Assembly: GCA_021851465.1 (NCBI GenBank)
Contig: JAJZDL010000164.1
Span: 1-6,548 of the forward strand
Origin: Acidobacteriota bacterium
GTDB taxonomy: Bacteria > Acidobacteriota > Terriglobia > Terriglobales > Acidobacteriaceae
Reading direction: 5' to 3'
Length of the DNA stretch: 6,548 bases
The translations under genes and the position numbers were made by a program. Every line of letters starts with the position of its first letter. Position 1 is the stretch's first letter. This document shows positions 1 through 5,300 of the stretch, piece by piece. The notes under the pieces are model-generated. The model was given only the letters and a program-made list of their open reading frames with translations, had not been told where the DNA came from and searched no databases.

Positions 1-87
1 CTCTGGAAAAACTGCGAGCGCAAGCTGAACACCAGCCTCCAGTTCGTGCATCTCGCCTTCCTCGTCCTCCTGCTCAGAAGATCGTGA
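1..87 (+). CDS. Transposase, C-terminal end only (IS5-like, 5' part outside window)
   Basis: An open frame enters from the left edge and gives 28 residues before a TGA stop at 85-87. It starts LWKNCERKLNTSLQF and ends in a hydrophobic stretch closing with LLLRRS. A short tail of hydrophobic residues followed by LLLRR is familiar from the ends of DDE transposases of the IS5 superfamily, where the stop lies only a few bases inside the terminal inverted repeat. The short inverted repeat right after the stop (92-99) fits that layout. The catalytic domain is outside the window, so family assignment and intactness cannot be judged. The alternative is the end of an unrelated small membrane protein; I consider that less likely. 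Confidence 0.55.
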   Translation, partial: LWKNCERKLNTSLQFVHLAFLVLLLRRS

Positions 88-91
88 ACAG

Positions 92-128
92 GTTCTGAGT
101 GCATCTCTGGGGGTGTCGATCTCAGAAC
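92..128. repeat. 8-bp inverted repeat near presumed IS right end
   Basis: GTTCTGAG at 92-99 is matched by its exact reverse complement CTCAGAAC at 121-128, with 21 bases between. A third, 7-base copy (CTCAGAA) lies at 73-79, inside the end of the transposase frame, so 73-79 and 93-99 also form an inverted pair around the stop codon. The copy at 92-99 is placed where an IS5-type right terminal repeat would be. The other end of the element is outside the window, so the true boundary and any target duplication cannot be seen. A hairpin acting as a weak terminator is the other reading, but no T-run follows. Confidence 0.35.
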
Positions 129-282
129 ATTCATTACGGGACTCAATTTTGCGTTGTCCTCGATTCCGATAGCGAGGAGTTTCAAATCCGATTGCCCTGG
201 AGCGCGGAGCTTCTCCTGGCGAGCGGTGGAGCGAGCGAGTAGGATGGAGCCTCTGCGGAGGCCGTTTACGGTGCCGCGGGGA

Positions 283-290
283 GGAGAGGG
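283..290 (+). promoter_or_regulatory. Ribosome binding site of the cupin gene
   Basis: The purine-rich run GGAGAGGG ends three bases before the ATG at 294 and contains GGAG at a usable distance. It supports 294 as the start; the overlapping ATG at 298 is in another frame. In the stretch 129-282 upstream I see only a small GCCTC/GAGGC hairpin (249-262) and no convincing -35/-10 pair. Confidence 0.6.
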
Positions 291-293
291 ACG

Positions 294-836
294 ATGGATG
301 GATTGAACCGGCGGGATTTTGCAACCCTGATCGCGGCTCTGCTGGCGTCGGGCGGAGCGTTGGTGGACGAGGCCGAGGGGCAGAGTGCCGGATCGGTTGC
401 CGGCGAGGCGATTGGACAGGACGCGAGTCAAAGAGGCGGAGAGGGATCTGCCGCGGCGGCAACGGGGGTTCGGCCTGCGCGCGCATTGAAGGAGCTGAGT
501 TCGGGCGTCTACAAGCCGCAGCCGGGCCGGGGGATGCAGGGCGGGCATGAGTCGCACTCGTTCCTTGCGGGGATGCTGCAGGCGGGCGAGATACGGCTGG
601 AGATGCACGAATCCGTACAGCAGCCGGGTGCGCCGCACGAGGCCGTGGGGACGCACAAGCACAGCGAGATATGGCTGATGCAGCGCGGGGTTGCGACGCT
701 GTACCTGAACGGCACCGAGCACCGGATGGAGGCGGGCGACGTTGGGCTGTGCTGCGCCGGGGATGAGCACTGGATTGCGAATGCGGGCGACAGCGAGCTG
801 GCTTACTTTGTGGTGACGGTGGGGCCGCCGGAGTAG
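294..836 (+). CDS. Cupin-domain protein with twin-arginine-like signal
   Basis: A protein of 180 residues with a single cupin_2-type beta-barrel in its C-terminal half. The N-terminus carries NRRDF (residues 5-9) followed by a hydrophobic stretch to about residue 24, which looks like a Tat export signal; a low-complexity Gly/Ala/Glu-rich linker fills residues 25-60. Cupin motif 1 is visible as H121-x-H123-x-E125 followed by G132. Motif 2 has the form G(x5)CxG(x2)H(x3)N, with G148, H159 and N163; the usual Pro is Cys154. His121, His123, Glu125 and His159 would bind one divalent metal, so the site looks intact. Small cupins range from dioxygenases and isomerases to sugar-binding proteins, and substrate cannot be read from sequence. 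It is followed after 47 bases by a convergent gene, so it appears monocistronic. The fold is secure, export is likely, and function is unknown. Confidence 0.8.
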   Translation: MDGLNRRDFATLIAALLASGGALVDEAEGQSAGSVAGEAIGQDASQRGGEGSAAAATGVRPARALKELSSGVYKPQPGRGMQGGHESHSFLAGMLQAGEIRLEMHESVQQPGAPHEAVGTHKHSEIWLMQRGVATLYLNGTEHRMEAGDVGLCCAGDEHWIANAGDSELAYFVVTVGPPE

Positions 837-857
837 TGCGGAGCGATTCGATAGAGG

Positions 858-886
858 ACGCGCATGGACTAAACGCGCATGGACTA
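858..886. repeat. 14-bp tandem direct repeat, period 15
   Basis: ACGCGCATGGACTA occurs at 858-871 and again at 873-886, separated by one base. The second copy contains the stop codon of the minus-strand YtxH-like gene. Because the period is 15, the copies are in the same frame on that strand, so a second in-frame TAG lies at 869-871 just past the first. The repeat fills most of the gap between the convergent cupin and YtxH-like genes. Confidence 0.75.
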
Positions 887-1180
887 GATGATGGACTGGA
901 CGCCTTTGACGGCGTCTGCGACCGCTTCTGTGGCCCACTCGACGGCATCGCCGACCTGGCCCCTAGTGCGCTTGAAGGACTTGCGCGCCTCGTGGCTGAG
1001 AGATTCGGCCTGCTCTTTCAGGTATGTTGCGGCGTCATCGAGGCACTCGACGCCGTCGTCGAAGTTTCTGCGCAGTTGGCGCCGTGTCTTGACGCCCGGT
1101 TGCGGGGCGTAGAGAAGGGCGACGGCCGCACCGGCAGCCACGCCTACGCCAAATGCGATCCAGGTTCGTTTTGCACTCAT
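884..1180 (-). CDS. YtxH-domain small membrane-anchored protein
   Basis: A 98-residue protein beginning MSAKRTW. Residues 7-24 form one hydrophobic Gly/Ala-rich helix (GVGVAAGAAVALLYAP), directly followed by a Pro/Gly turn, a basic patch KTRRQLRR (31-38) and a charged, amphipathic, probably coiled helix to the end. A short glycine-rich helix with LxYAPxxG followed by a charged helix is the hallmark of the YtxH family, seen in general-stress and envelope-associated proteins whose biochemical role is not established. The frame stays open upstream to 1438, but the ATG at 1180 is chosen because a clear GGAGG lies six bases before it and the family start fits. It probably sits in the inner membrane with the charged part in the cytoplasm. 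It is convergent with the cupin gene and divergent from the epimerase-like gene. Confidence 0.8.
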   Translation of the reverse strand: MSAKRTWIAFGVGVAAGAAVALLYAPQPGVKTRRQLRRNFDDGVECLDDAATYLKEQAESLSHEARKSFKRTRGQVGDAVEWATEAVADAVKGVQSII

Positions 1181-1185
1181 AGCCG

Positions 1186-1190
1186 CCTCC
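1186..1190 (-). promoter_or_regulatory. Ribosome binding site of the YtxH-like gene
   Basis: On the minus strand GGAGG is followed by CGGCT and then the ATG at 1180. It is a near-perfect Shine-Dalgarno sequence and decides the start against the upstream in-frame extension, which has no family resemblance. Confidence 0.7.
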
Positions 1191-1380
1191 AGTGAGCGCA
1201 CAGTCCGCTCGCCCGATAGTTTTTCACATCTAACGGTGAGATTCCCCGTGCGGAGGATTGGTTGCGTGCAACGTGCGGCGGGCGGCGCGCTGGAACGACA
1301 TCGTGCGATAGTGAGGGCGCGCAGCGAGCACGGGGTGGATAGAATACATCCTAGGGAATGAGAAAGCCGGACGGGCAGGA
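1191..1380. other. Divergent intergenic region
   Basis: This stretch of about 190 bases separates the minus-strand YtxH-like gene from the plus-strand epimerase-like gene and must hold promoters for both unless transcription comes from further away. The only element I can point to on the plus strand is TAGAAT at 1340-1345, a possible -10 box; the bases at the expected -35 position are GC-rich and do not match. An AT-richer patch at 1217-1234 may be part of the minus-strand promoter. I see no small gene or RNA here. Confidence 0.3.
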
Positions 1381-2691
1381 ATGGAAGACCCACAGATGAG
1401 CGGACTGTACTGGGCGATGGTGCGGCGGTGGTTTTCATCGTTCTTCCATCGGGTCTGGCGCAGGGGTGTAATGCGCTCCGGTATGGTGACTGGACTGATC
1501 CTGGCTGCCGTAGTGGGAGGGCTGAGCCTGGCCTACCGCGAGCAGGGACGCGGGCATGTACGCAGAATCAAGGCCCGGATCGAACCTGTACGGACGGGCG
1601 CGCCGGAGCCGCGACCGGGTGGGCAGGGGGCGCTCGAAGTGACGCGGATGCGTCTGTTGGGGAGCGCGATGCCGGAGTTTCTTTCGGTGACGGTGCTTCC
1701 GGGCCGGGGGATGAACGTGCTGCAGATTGGCGCGTTCATTCCGGGCAAGGGCGAGGTGAGCCTGTTGGCCTCTCCGCCGGTGGAGGGCGCGGCGAGTACG
1801 ATGACGGGCAGCGGTGCGGACGACGACGGGCAGCAGAGCCTGGCGATGGGCGGGGCCTTCGAGGTGCCGTGGGCGGGACGCATCTGGGGCGTGGGGTCGC
1901 AGGCGGCGGGACGGTTGAACGCGGAGTGGCACGGCCATGCAATCTCTTTGCCGGGGAGCGCGCAGGCTGGCTCGAACGGGGGCTTAATGCTGGCGGCTGG
2001 GGCGGACTCCACAGACACAACTGCGTTTCCCGATGGAGGGGAGGTGCAAGCGGTCTATCACATGGGGAATTACGGCGCGCACTGGCTATCGAAGACCGAC
2101 GTGACCATTACGGTGCTGCTGAGCGGCCGGACGGTCGAGTTCACCGTGGCCGCGCGCAACGTCGGCGATGTGCCGGAACCGGTCGGCATCGGATGGCAAC
2201 CCCGGTTTGCGATCTTCGATGGGAACCGGGAGCAGTTGCGGCTTCATCTTCCGTGCGACAGGCGGGAGGAGGTTCGCGACCGCAAGAGCGGCCTGCCCAC
2301 GGGGACGTTGCTGCCGGTTGCGGGCACGGCCTACGACTTTACGGCGCGGGGCGGCGTGGCGCTGGGACGCATGGGCCTGGACGATACATTCGCATCGCTG
2401 CACCGGGAGACGATCGACAGCGACCCTTCGGCGGAGCTGACCGACCCGGCGAACGGCTACGGACTGCGCCTGGTTGCGTCGAGCCCAGACATCAAGGGTT
2501 TCCATGTGGAAGCGCCCGCGGATGCGGACTACGTCTCGATTTCGCCGCAGTACAACTACGACGATCCCTTTGGGCAGGAGTGGAGCAAGGACAACGACAC
2601 CGGAATGGTAGTGCTACAGCCGGGCCAATCGACACAGTGGAAGGTTCGGCTCGAGATATTCTCTCTGAGCAGCAGCCAATCCCCGCTGTAG
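1381..2691 (+). CDS. Membrane-anchored aldose 1-epimerase-like (galactose mutarotase fold) protein
   Basis: A protein of 436 residues. Residues 14-31 are basic and aromatic, followed by one hydrophobic helix at about 36-51, so it is likely an inner-membrane-anchored or exported protein with its main domain in the periplasm. Residues about 85-430 match the galactose mutarotase (GalM) fold: LPGRGMNVL (106-114), GGAFEVPWAGRI (157-168, where family members have a PW-NRI motif), GIGWQPRF (269-276, equivalent to GWHPYF), GLDDTF (332-337), a SISPQYNYDDPFG segment (386-398, where the family has an EPQ motif) and a C-terminal PGQSTQWKVRLEIF (414-427). The two best-aligned catalytic residues appear changed: the His of HPYF is Gln273 and the Glu of EPQ is Ser388, so mutarotation may be lost and sugar binding kept. 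The start is uncertain: the ATG at 1381 has only a poorly spaced AGGA, while the ATG at 1471 (preceded by AGGGG) would shorten the protein by 30 residues and keep the helix. Substrate is unknown. Confidence 0.72.
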   Translation: MEDPQMSGLYWAMVRRWFSSFFHRVWRRGVMRSGMVTGLILAAVVGGLSLAYREQGRGHVRRIKARIEPVRTGAPEPRPGGQGALEVTRMRLLGSAMPEFLSVTVLPGRGMNVLQIGAFIPGKGEVSLLASPPVEGAASTMTGSGADDDGQQSLAMGGAFEVPWAGRIWGVGSQAAGRLNAEWHGHAISLPGSAQAGSNGGLMLAAGADSTDTTAFPDGGEVQAVYHMGNYGAHWLSKTDVTITVLLSGRTVEFTVAARNVGDVPEPVGIGWQPRFAIFDGNREQLRLHLPCDRREEVRDRKSGLPTGTLLPVAGTAYDFTARGGVALGRMGLDDTFASLHRETIDSDPSAELTDPANGYGLRLVASSPDIKGFHVEAPADADYVSISPQYNYDDPFGQEWSKDNDTGMVVLQPGQSTQWKVRLEIFSLSSSQSPL

Positions 2692-3014
2692 GGAATGTCT
2701 ACGCCGATGGCCTCGACCGACAATCGATCCATGGCACCGCTCGCAACAGCATAGAGTGCCGCATTCGGGGACGCATCGCTGCGCACAGAATGACAATTGA
2801 ACGCCGGTTTGCAGCATCACGAGAGATGCCGCAGAAAAGGCTGCGCAGGGCGGTGCAGATCTCGTTCGGGTTTGACCCTGCGCAAGCAAGACCCGTAGAG
2901 TGGAGAGGGAGCGTTGGTCGGCGATCGATGCCCGCGGCCGCGCCTTGCCCATCGGCATGGAAGAACGCGGTTCGACTGGCACCGCACGGCCGAGACGCGC
3001 ACCCGACTGAAGCG
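2692..3014. other. Intergenic region upstream of tig
   Basis: These 323 bases between the epimerase-like gene and tig carry no gene I can support. A frame stays open through it into tig, but its translation here is Arg-rich and has no family resemblance. It contains a plausible promoter (2872-2901), giving a leader of roughly 105 bases. In that leader a 17-codon frame (2957-3010) ends four bases before the tig ATG but lacks a ribosome binding site. Small hairpins such as CGCAG/CTGCG at 2830-2845 are too weak to call terminators, and no T-tract follows the epimerase stop. Confidence 0.5.
2872..2901 (+). promoter_or_regulatory. Putative sigma70-type promoter of tig
   Basis: TTGACC at 2872-2877 matches five of six consensus -35 bases, and TAGAGT at 2896-2901 matches four of six -10 bases, with an 18-base spacer. 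Transcription would start near 2908. The -35 box overlaps a small palindrome (GGGT-TTG-ACCC, 2868-2878) that could be chance. This is the best promoter-like match I found in the window and it suits the expected independent expression of a housekeeping chaperone. Confidence 0.45.
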
Positions 3015-4466
3015 ATGGAAGGCAACGAATTGAACCTGACCGAGACGACAGAAGCAAACCAGACGACGGCCGAAGAGTCTGCGCTACACGAAGTGGATGG
3101 AGCAACGGCGCATGAGCACGCGCACAGCCATGAGCACGCGCACAGCCATGAGCCTGCGCCTTCTCTAAATCCGGAGTTGATGCGCGAGGTTGCGGTCGAG
3201 GTCCCGGCCGATGAGGTCTCGACGGCCTATCGCACGGCGATCAAGCGATACCGGAAGCAGGCGCGCATTCCCGGGTTCCGCGCGGGCAAGGTGCCGGAGT
3301 CGCTGGTGCGCAGCCGGTTCGCCAAGGAGCTGCGCGAGGAGGTTTTGCAGGCATTGGTCTCCGAGCGGTTCCGGCAGGCGATTGTGGAACGGAAGCTGCA
3401 GCCGGTGTCTGAGCCTCAGTTGCTGGACTTGCAGTTGACCGATGGCGAGCCGCTGCGCTTCAAGGCGGCCTTCGAGGTCCTGCCTCAGTTCGACGTGACG
3501 GGCTACGACTCGGTGCGCGTGGAGAAGCCCGAGGCCGAGCTGACGAAGGAGGAGTTCGCGGCGGAGCTGGATCGGCTGATGGACACGCAGGCGACCGTCG
3601 AGACGGTGGAAGAGGAGCGCGCACTGGCCGATGGCGACTGGGCCGAGGTGCAGTTTCGCGGCGAGTTCAAGCCGCTGGCGCAGACGGTGACCGAGGAGGG
3701 CGTGGCCGACACGTCTCCCGCGCGGCCTCCCATTGAGGGCGAGGACGTGCTGATAGAAGTTGGCGGCAGGGAGACGATGCAGGCGTTCAGCGATGCGCTG
3801 CGCGGAGCGAAGGCCGGGCAGGAACTTTCCCTGGAGGTTGCGTATCCGGCGGAGTTCGGCGACCGTGGGTTGGCGGGCGAGACGGTGAACTACGAACTGA
3901 CGGTGAAGGCGATCAAGCGCAAGACATTCCCCGCGCGCGACGCTGAGTTGGCCCGGCAACTGGGCAACAAGGAGAGCTGGGAGGAGTTTGAGAGCGAGTT
4001 GCGTGAGCGCATCGCCACGCGCAAGCGCGAGGCGCTGGAGAGCGGCGCAACAAACAAAATGTTGGAGGAGATCATCGCGCGGCACAGCTTTCCGGTGCCG
4101 GAATCGTTTGTGCAGCAGCGGATCGACGCGCGGCTGGAGCAGGGACTGCGCGCATTGGCGCGGCAGGGGATGAAGCCCGACGAGATGCGCAAGCTGGACT
4201 TTGCACGCCTGCGCGCGGCGCAGCGTGCCGAGGCCGAGCGCGAGGTCCGCGCCTCGCTGGTCGTAGACAGGATCGCAGACGCGGAGAATGTCGCAGTGAG
4301 CGACGACGACCTGAACGGCGAGGTGATGATGCTGTCGATGCAGATGCGAGAGCCTTACGAGACGCTTCGCGAAAGGCTTATGGAAGAGGGCGGGCTGCAA
4401 CGCCTGCGCCAGGAGATGCGCCGCGAGAAGACGGGAAGGCTGCTCTACGAGAGACTGGCCGGCTAG
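3015..4466 (+). CDS. tig: Trigger factor, ribosome-associated chaperone / prolyl isomerase
   Basis: A 483-residue trigger factor, about 50 longer than the 432 residues of the E. coli protein. It docks at the ribosomal exit tunnel and shields nascent chains. The N-terminal ribosome-binding domain (about 52-170) contains the signature PGFRAGKVP (86-94), matching the GFRxGKxP loop that contacts ribosomal protein uL23. An FKBP-type prolyl isomerase domain follows at about 206-300, with an acidic/Pro-rich insertion near 219-243, then the helical C-terminal chaperone domain (about 305-483). Unusual is an extension of about 50 residues ahead of the first domain, Thr/Glu-rich and then His-rich, with seven alternating histidines at 33-45. 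The ATG at 3015 has no clear ribosome binding site. An in-frame TTG at 3030 preceded by GGAAGG at seven bases is a credible alternative start that removes five residues. The stop overlaps that of the convergent ctaG gene. clpP and clpX do not follow directly, unlike in many bacteria. Confidence 0.95.
   Translation: MEGNELNLTETTEANQTTAEESALHEVDGATAHEHAHSHEHAHSHEPAPSLNPELMREVAVEVPADEVSTAYRTAIKRYRKQARIPGFRAGKVPESLVRSRFAKELREEVLQALVSERFRQAIVERKLQPVSEPQLLDLQLTDGEPLRFKAAFEVLPQFDVTGYDSVRVEKPEAELTKEEFAAELDRLMDTQATVETVEEERALADGDWAEVQFRGEFKPLAQTVTEEGVADTSPARPPIEGEDVLIEVGGRETMQAFSDALRGAKAGQELSLEVAYPAEFGDRGLAGETVNYELTVKAIKRKTFPARDAELARQLGNKESWEEFESELRERIATRKREALESGATNKMLEEIIARHSFPVPESFVQQRIDARLEQGLRALARQGMKPDEMRKLDFARLRAAQRAEAEREVRASLVVDRIADAENVAVSDDDLNGEVMMLSMQMREPYETLRERLMEEGGLQRLRQEMRREKTGRLLYERLAG
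3111..3152 (+). repeat. 18-bp in-frame tandem repeat coding a His-rich tract
   Basis: The unit CATGAGCACGCGCACAGC occurs at 3111-3128 and 3129-3146 without a mismatch, followed by the first six bases of a third copy to 3152. It encodes HEHAHS twice and then HE inside the trigger factor extension. Perfect identity at the third codon positions suggests recent duplication by slippage and a tract likely to vary in copy number between strains. Confidence 0.9.
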
Positions 4467-5296
4467 ACGACACTGCGCGTGCGCCGCGGCGACAACATGC
4501 GCACGGTGAGCAGCATGGCGGGGACGAGAAAGGCGAAGGAGCCGAGCACCCACATCGTCACTGCGCCGAGAACCTGGTCGTCGAGCACGGGAATGTGGAA
4601 CGGGTTTGGGTGGTCGATGTAGTAGGGGTAGACGGGGCGGTCGCAGAATGCGAGAAAGGCCGAGAGCAGCGTCATGACAACATCGGCCAGCGCGAGATAG
4701 AGGATCGCCCCCCAGTCGTCGCGGCGTTTGTCGGCGGCCCATGGGCGGTAGATGCTGGCCCAGAAGAGCAGCGACGACAACAGAAAACAGAGATGCTCCA
4801 CACCGTGCCAGGACTCGTGCTCGAGTGCGAAGTCGTAGGCCGCAGGGATGTGCCAGCCGAGGAAGGCGAGGTTCATCGCCAGCCACGCGATGGGTGGCGA
4901 GAGCAGCCCACGCGCAATGCGGCGCAGAGGCGTTGCGCGCAACAACGGGCCAACTACTCCGCGCAGCAGCCGCAGAGGCAGGCCGCGTAGCAGCGGCACC
5001 GCGGGCAGGCCGTAGAGAAGAAGCAGTGGAATAGCCGACATGAGGAGGAGGTGCTCGACCATGTGCGCGGTGAGCAGCGCATCGGCGAAGCCATCCATGG
5101 GCGATGCGGTGGCGATCCAGAACAGTGCAAGTCCGGCGACGAAGGATGCCAACCGGAACGTGGTGAACTGCGCGAGGCGCGTTCTGCGCAGGGCCAGCCA
5201 GCCGCGCAGATAGAGTGCAGCGGCGAGCGCGATGGAGAGCGTCAACCCCCAGGGCATCTCCCAATCTACGAAGATCGCGCGTGCGGCGTCGGACAT
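4463..5296 (-). CDS. ctaG: caa3-type cytochrome c oxidase assembly protein CtaG
   Basis: A polytopic membrane protein of 277 residues with about seven hydrophobic segments (near 17-34, 48-63, 74-96, 133-147, 168-183, 196-218 and 243-264). It carries conserved features of the caa3_CtaG family (Bacillus CtaG type, unrelated to Cox11): AHMVEHLLL (77-85), GWHIP (147-151) followed by Tyr154, and H164 with EH at 167-168. The clustered His and Met residues in and beside membrane helices fit a role in copper delivery to the CuA/CuB sites of a heme-copper oxidase. The start at 5296 lies four bases after the stop of the cytochrome b/c gene, and no strong ribosome binding site is visible, so translation is probably coupled to that gene. 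Its TAG stop shares the CTAG tetramer with the tig stop, leaving no space for a terminator between the two convergent genes. An inverted repeat (CGTGCGC 4478-4484 / GCGCACG 4499-4505) lies inside its final codons without a T-run. Confidence 0.85.
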   Translation of the reverse strand: MSDAARAIFVDWEMPWGLTLSIALAAALYLRGWLALRRTRLAQFTTFRLASFVAGLALFWIATASPMDGFADALLTAHMVEHLLLMSAIPLLLLYGLPAVPLLRGLPLRLLRGVVGPLLRATPLRRIARGLLSPPIAWLAMNLAFLGWHIPAAYDFALEHESWHGVEHLCFLLSSLLFWASIYRPWAADKRRDDWGAILYLALADVVMTLLSAFLAFCDRPVYPYYIDHPNPFHIPVLDDQVLGAVTMWVLGSFAFLVPAMLLTVRMLSPRRTRSVV

Positions 5297-5300
5297 GGGT

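Noticed and set aside
249..262. Small hairpin GCCTC-TGCG-GAGGC before the cupin gene
   Set aside because: A five-base stem without conserved context is too weak to call a regulator or riboswitch.
1181..1438. N-terminal extension of the YtxH-like gene to 1438
   Set aside because: A strong GGAGG directly precedes the ATG at 1180, the family start fits there, and the extension would run into the epimerase-like gene on the other strand.
2957..3010. 17-codon leader frame ending four bases before tig
   Set aside because: No ribosome binding site precedes it and its peptide shows no attenuator-like codon run. The spacing is suggestive but can arise by chance.
1428..3014. Long open frame continuing upstream of tig to 1428
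   Set aside because: It overlaps the epimerase-like gene in another frame. Its translation is Arg/Gly-rich with no fold motifs, and resemblance to trigger factor begins only after about 3015. High GC makes long chance frames common.
4478..4505. Inverted repeat CGTGCGC/GCGCACG near the tig-ctaG junction as a terminator
   Set aside because: It has a 14-base loop, no T-run on either side and lies inside ctaG codons. GC-rich coding sequence produces such pairs often.
3165..5264. Antisense open frame of 699 codons across tig and ctaG
   Set aside because: Its translation is a low-complexity mix of Arg, Leu, His and Ala, and it is opposite or out of frame to two clearly recognised genes. It is a shadow of codon bias.
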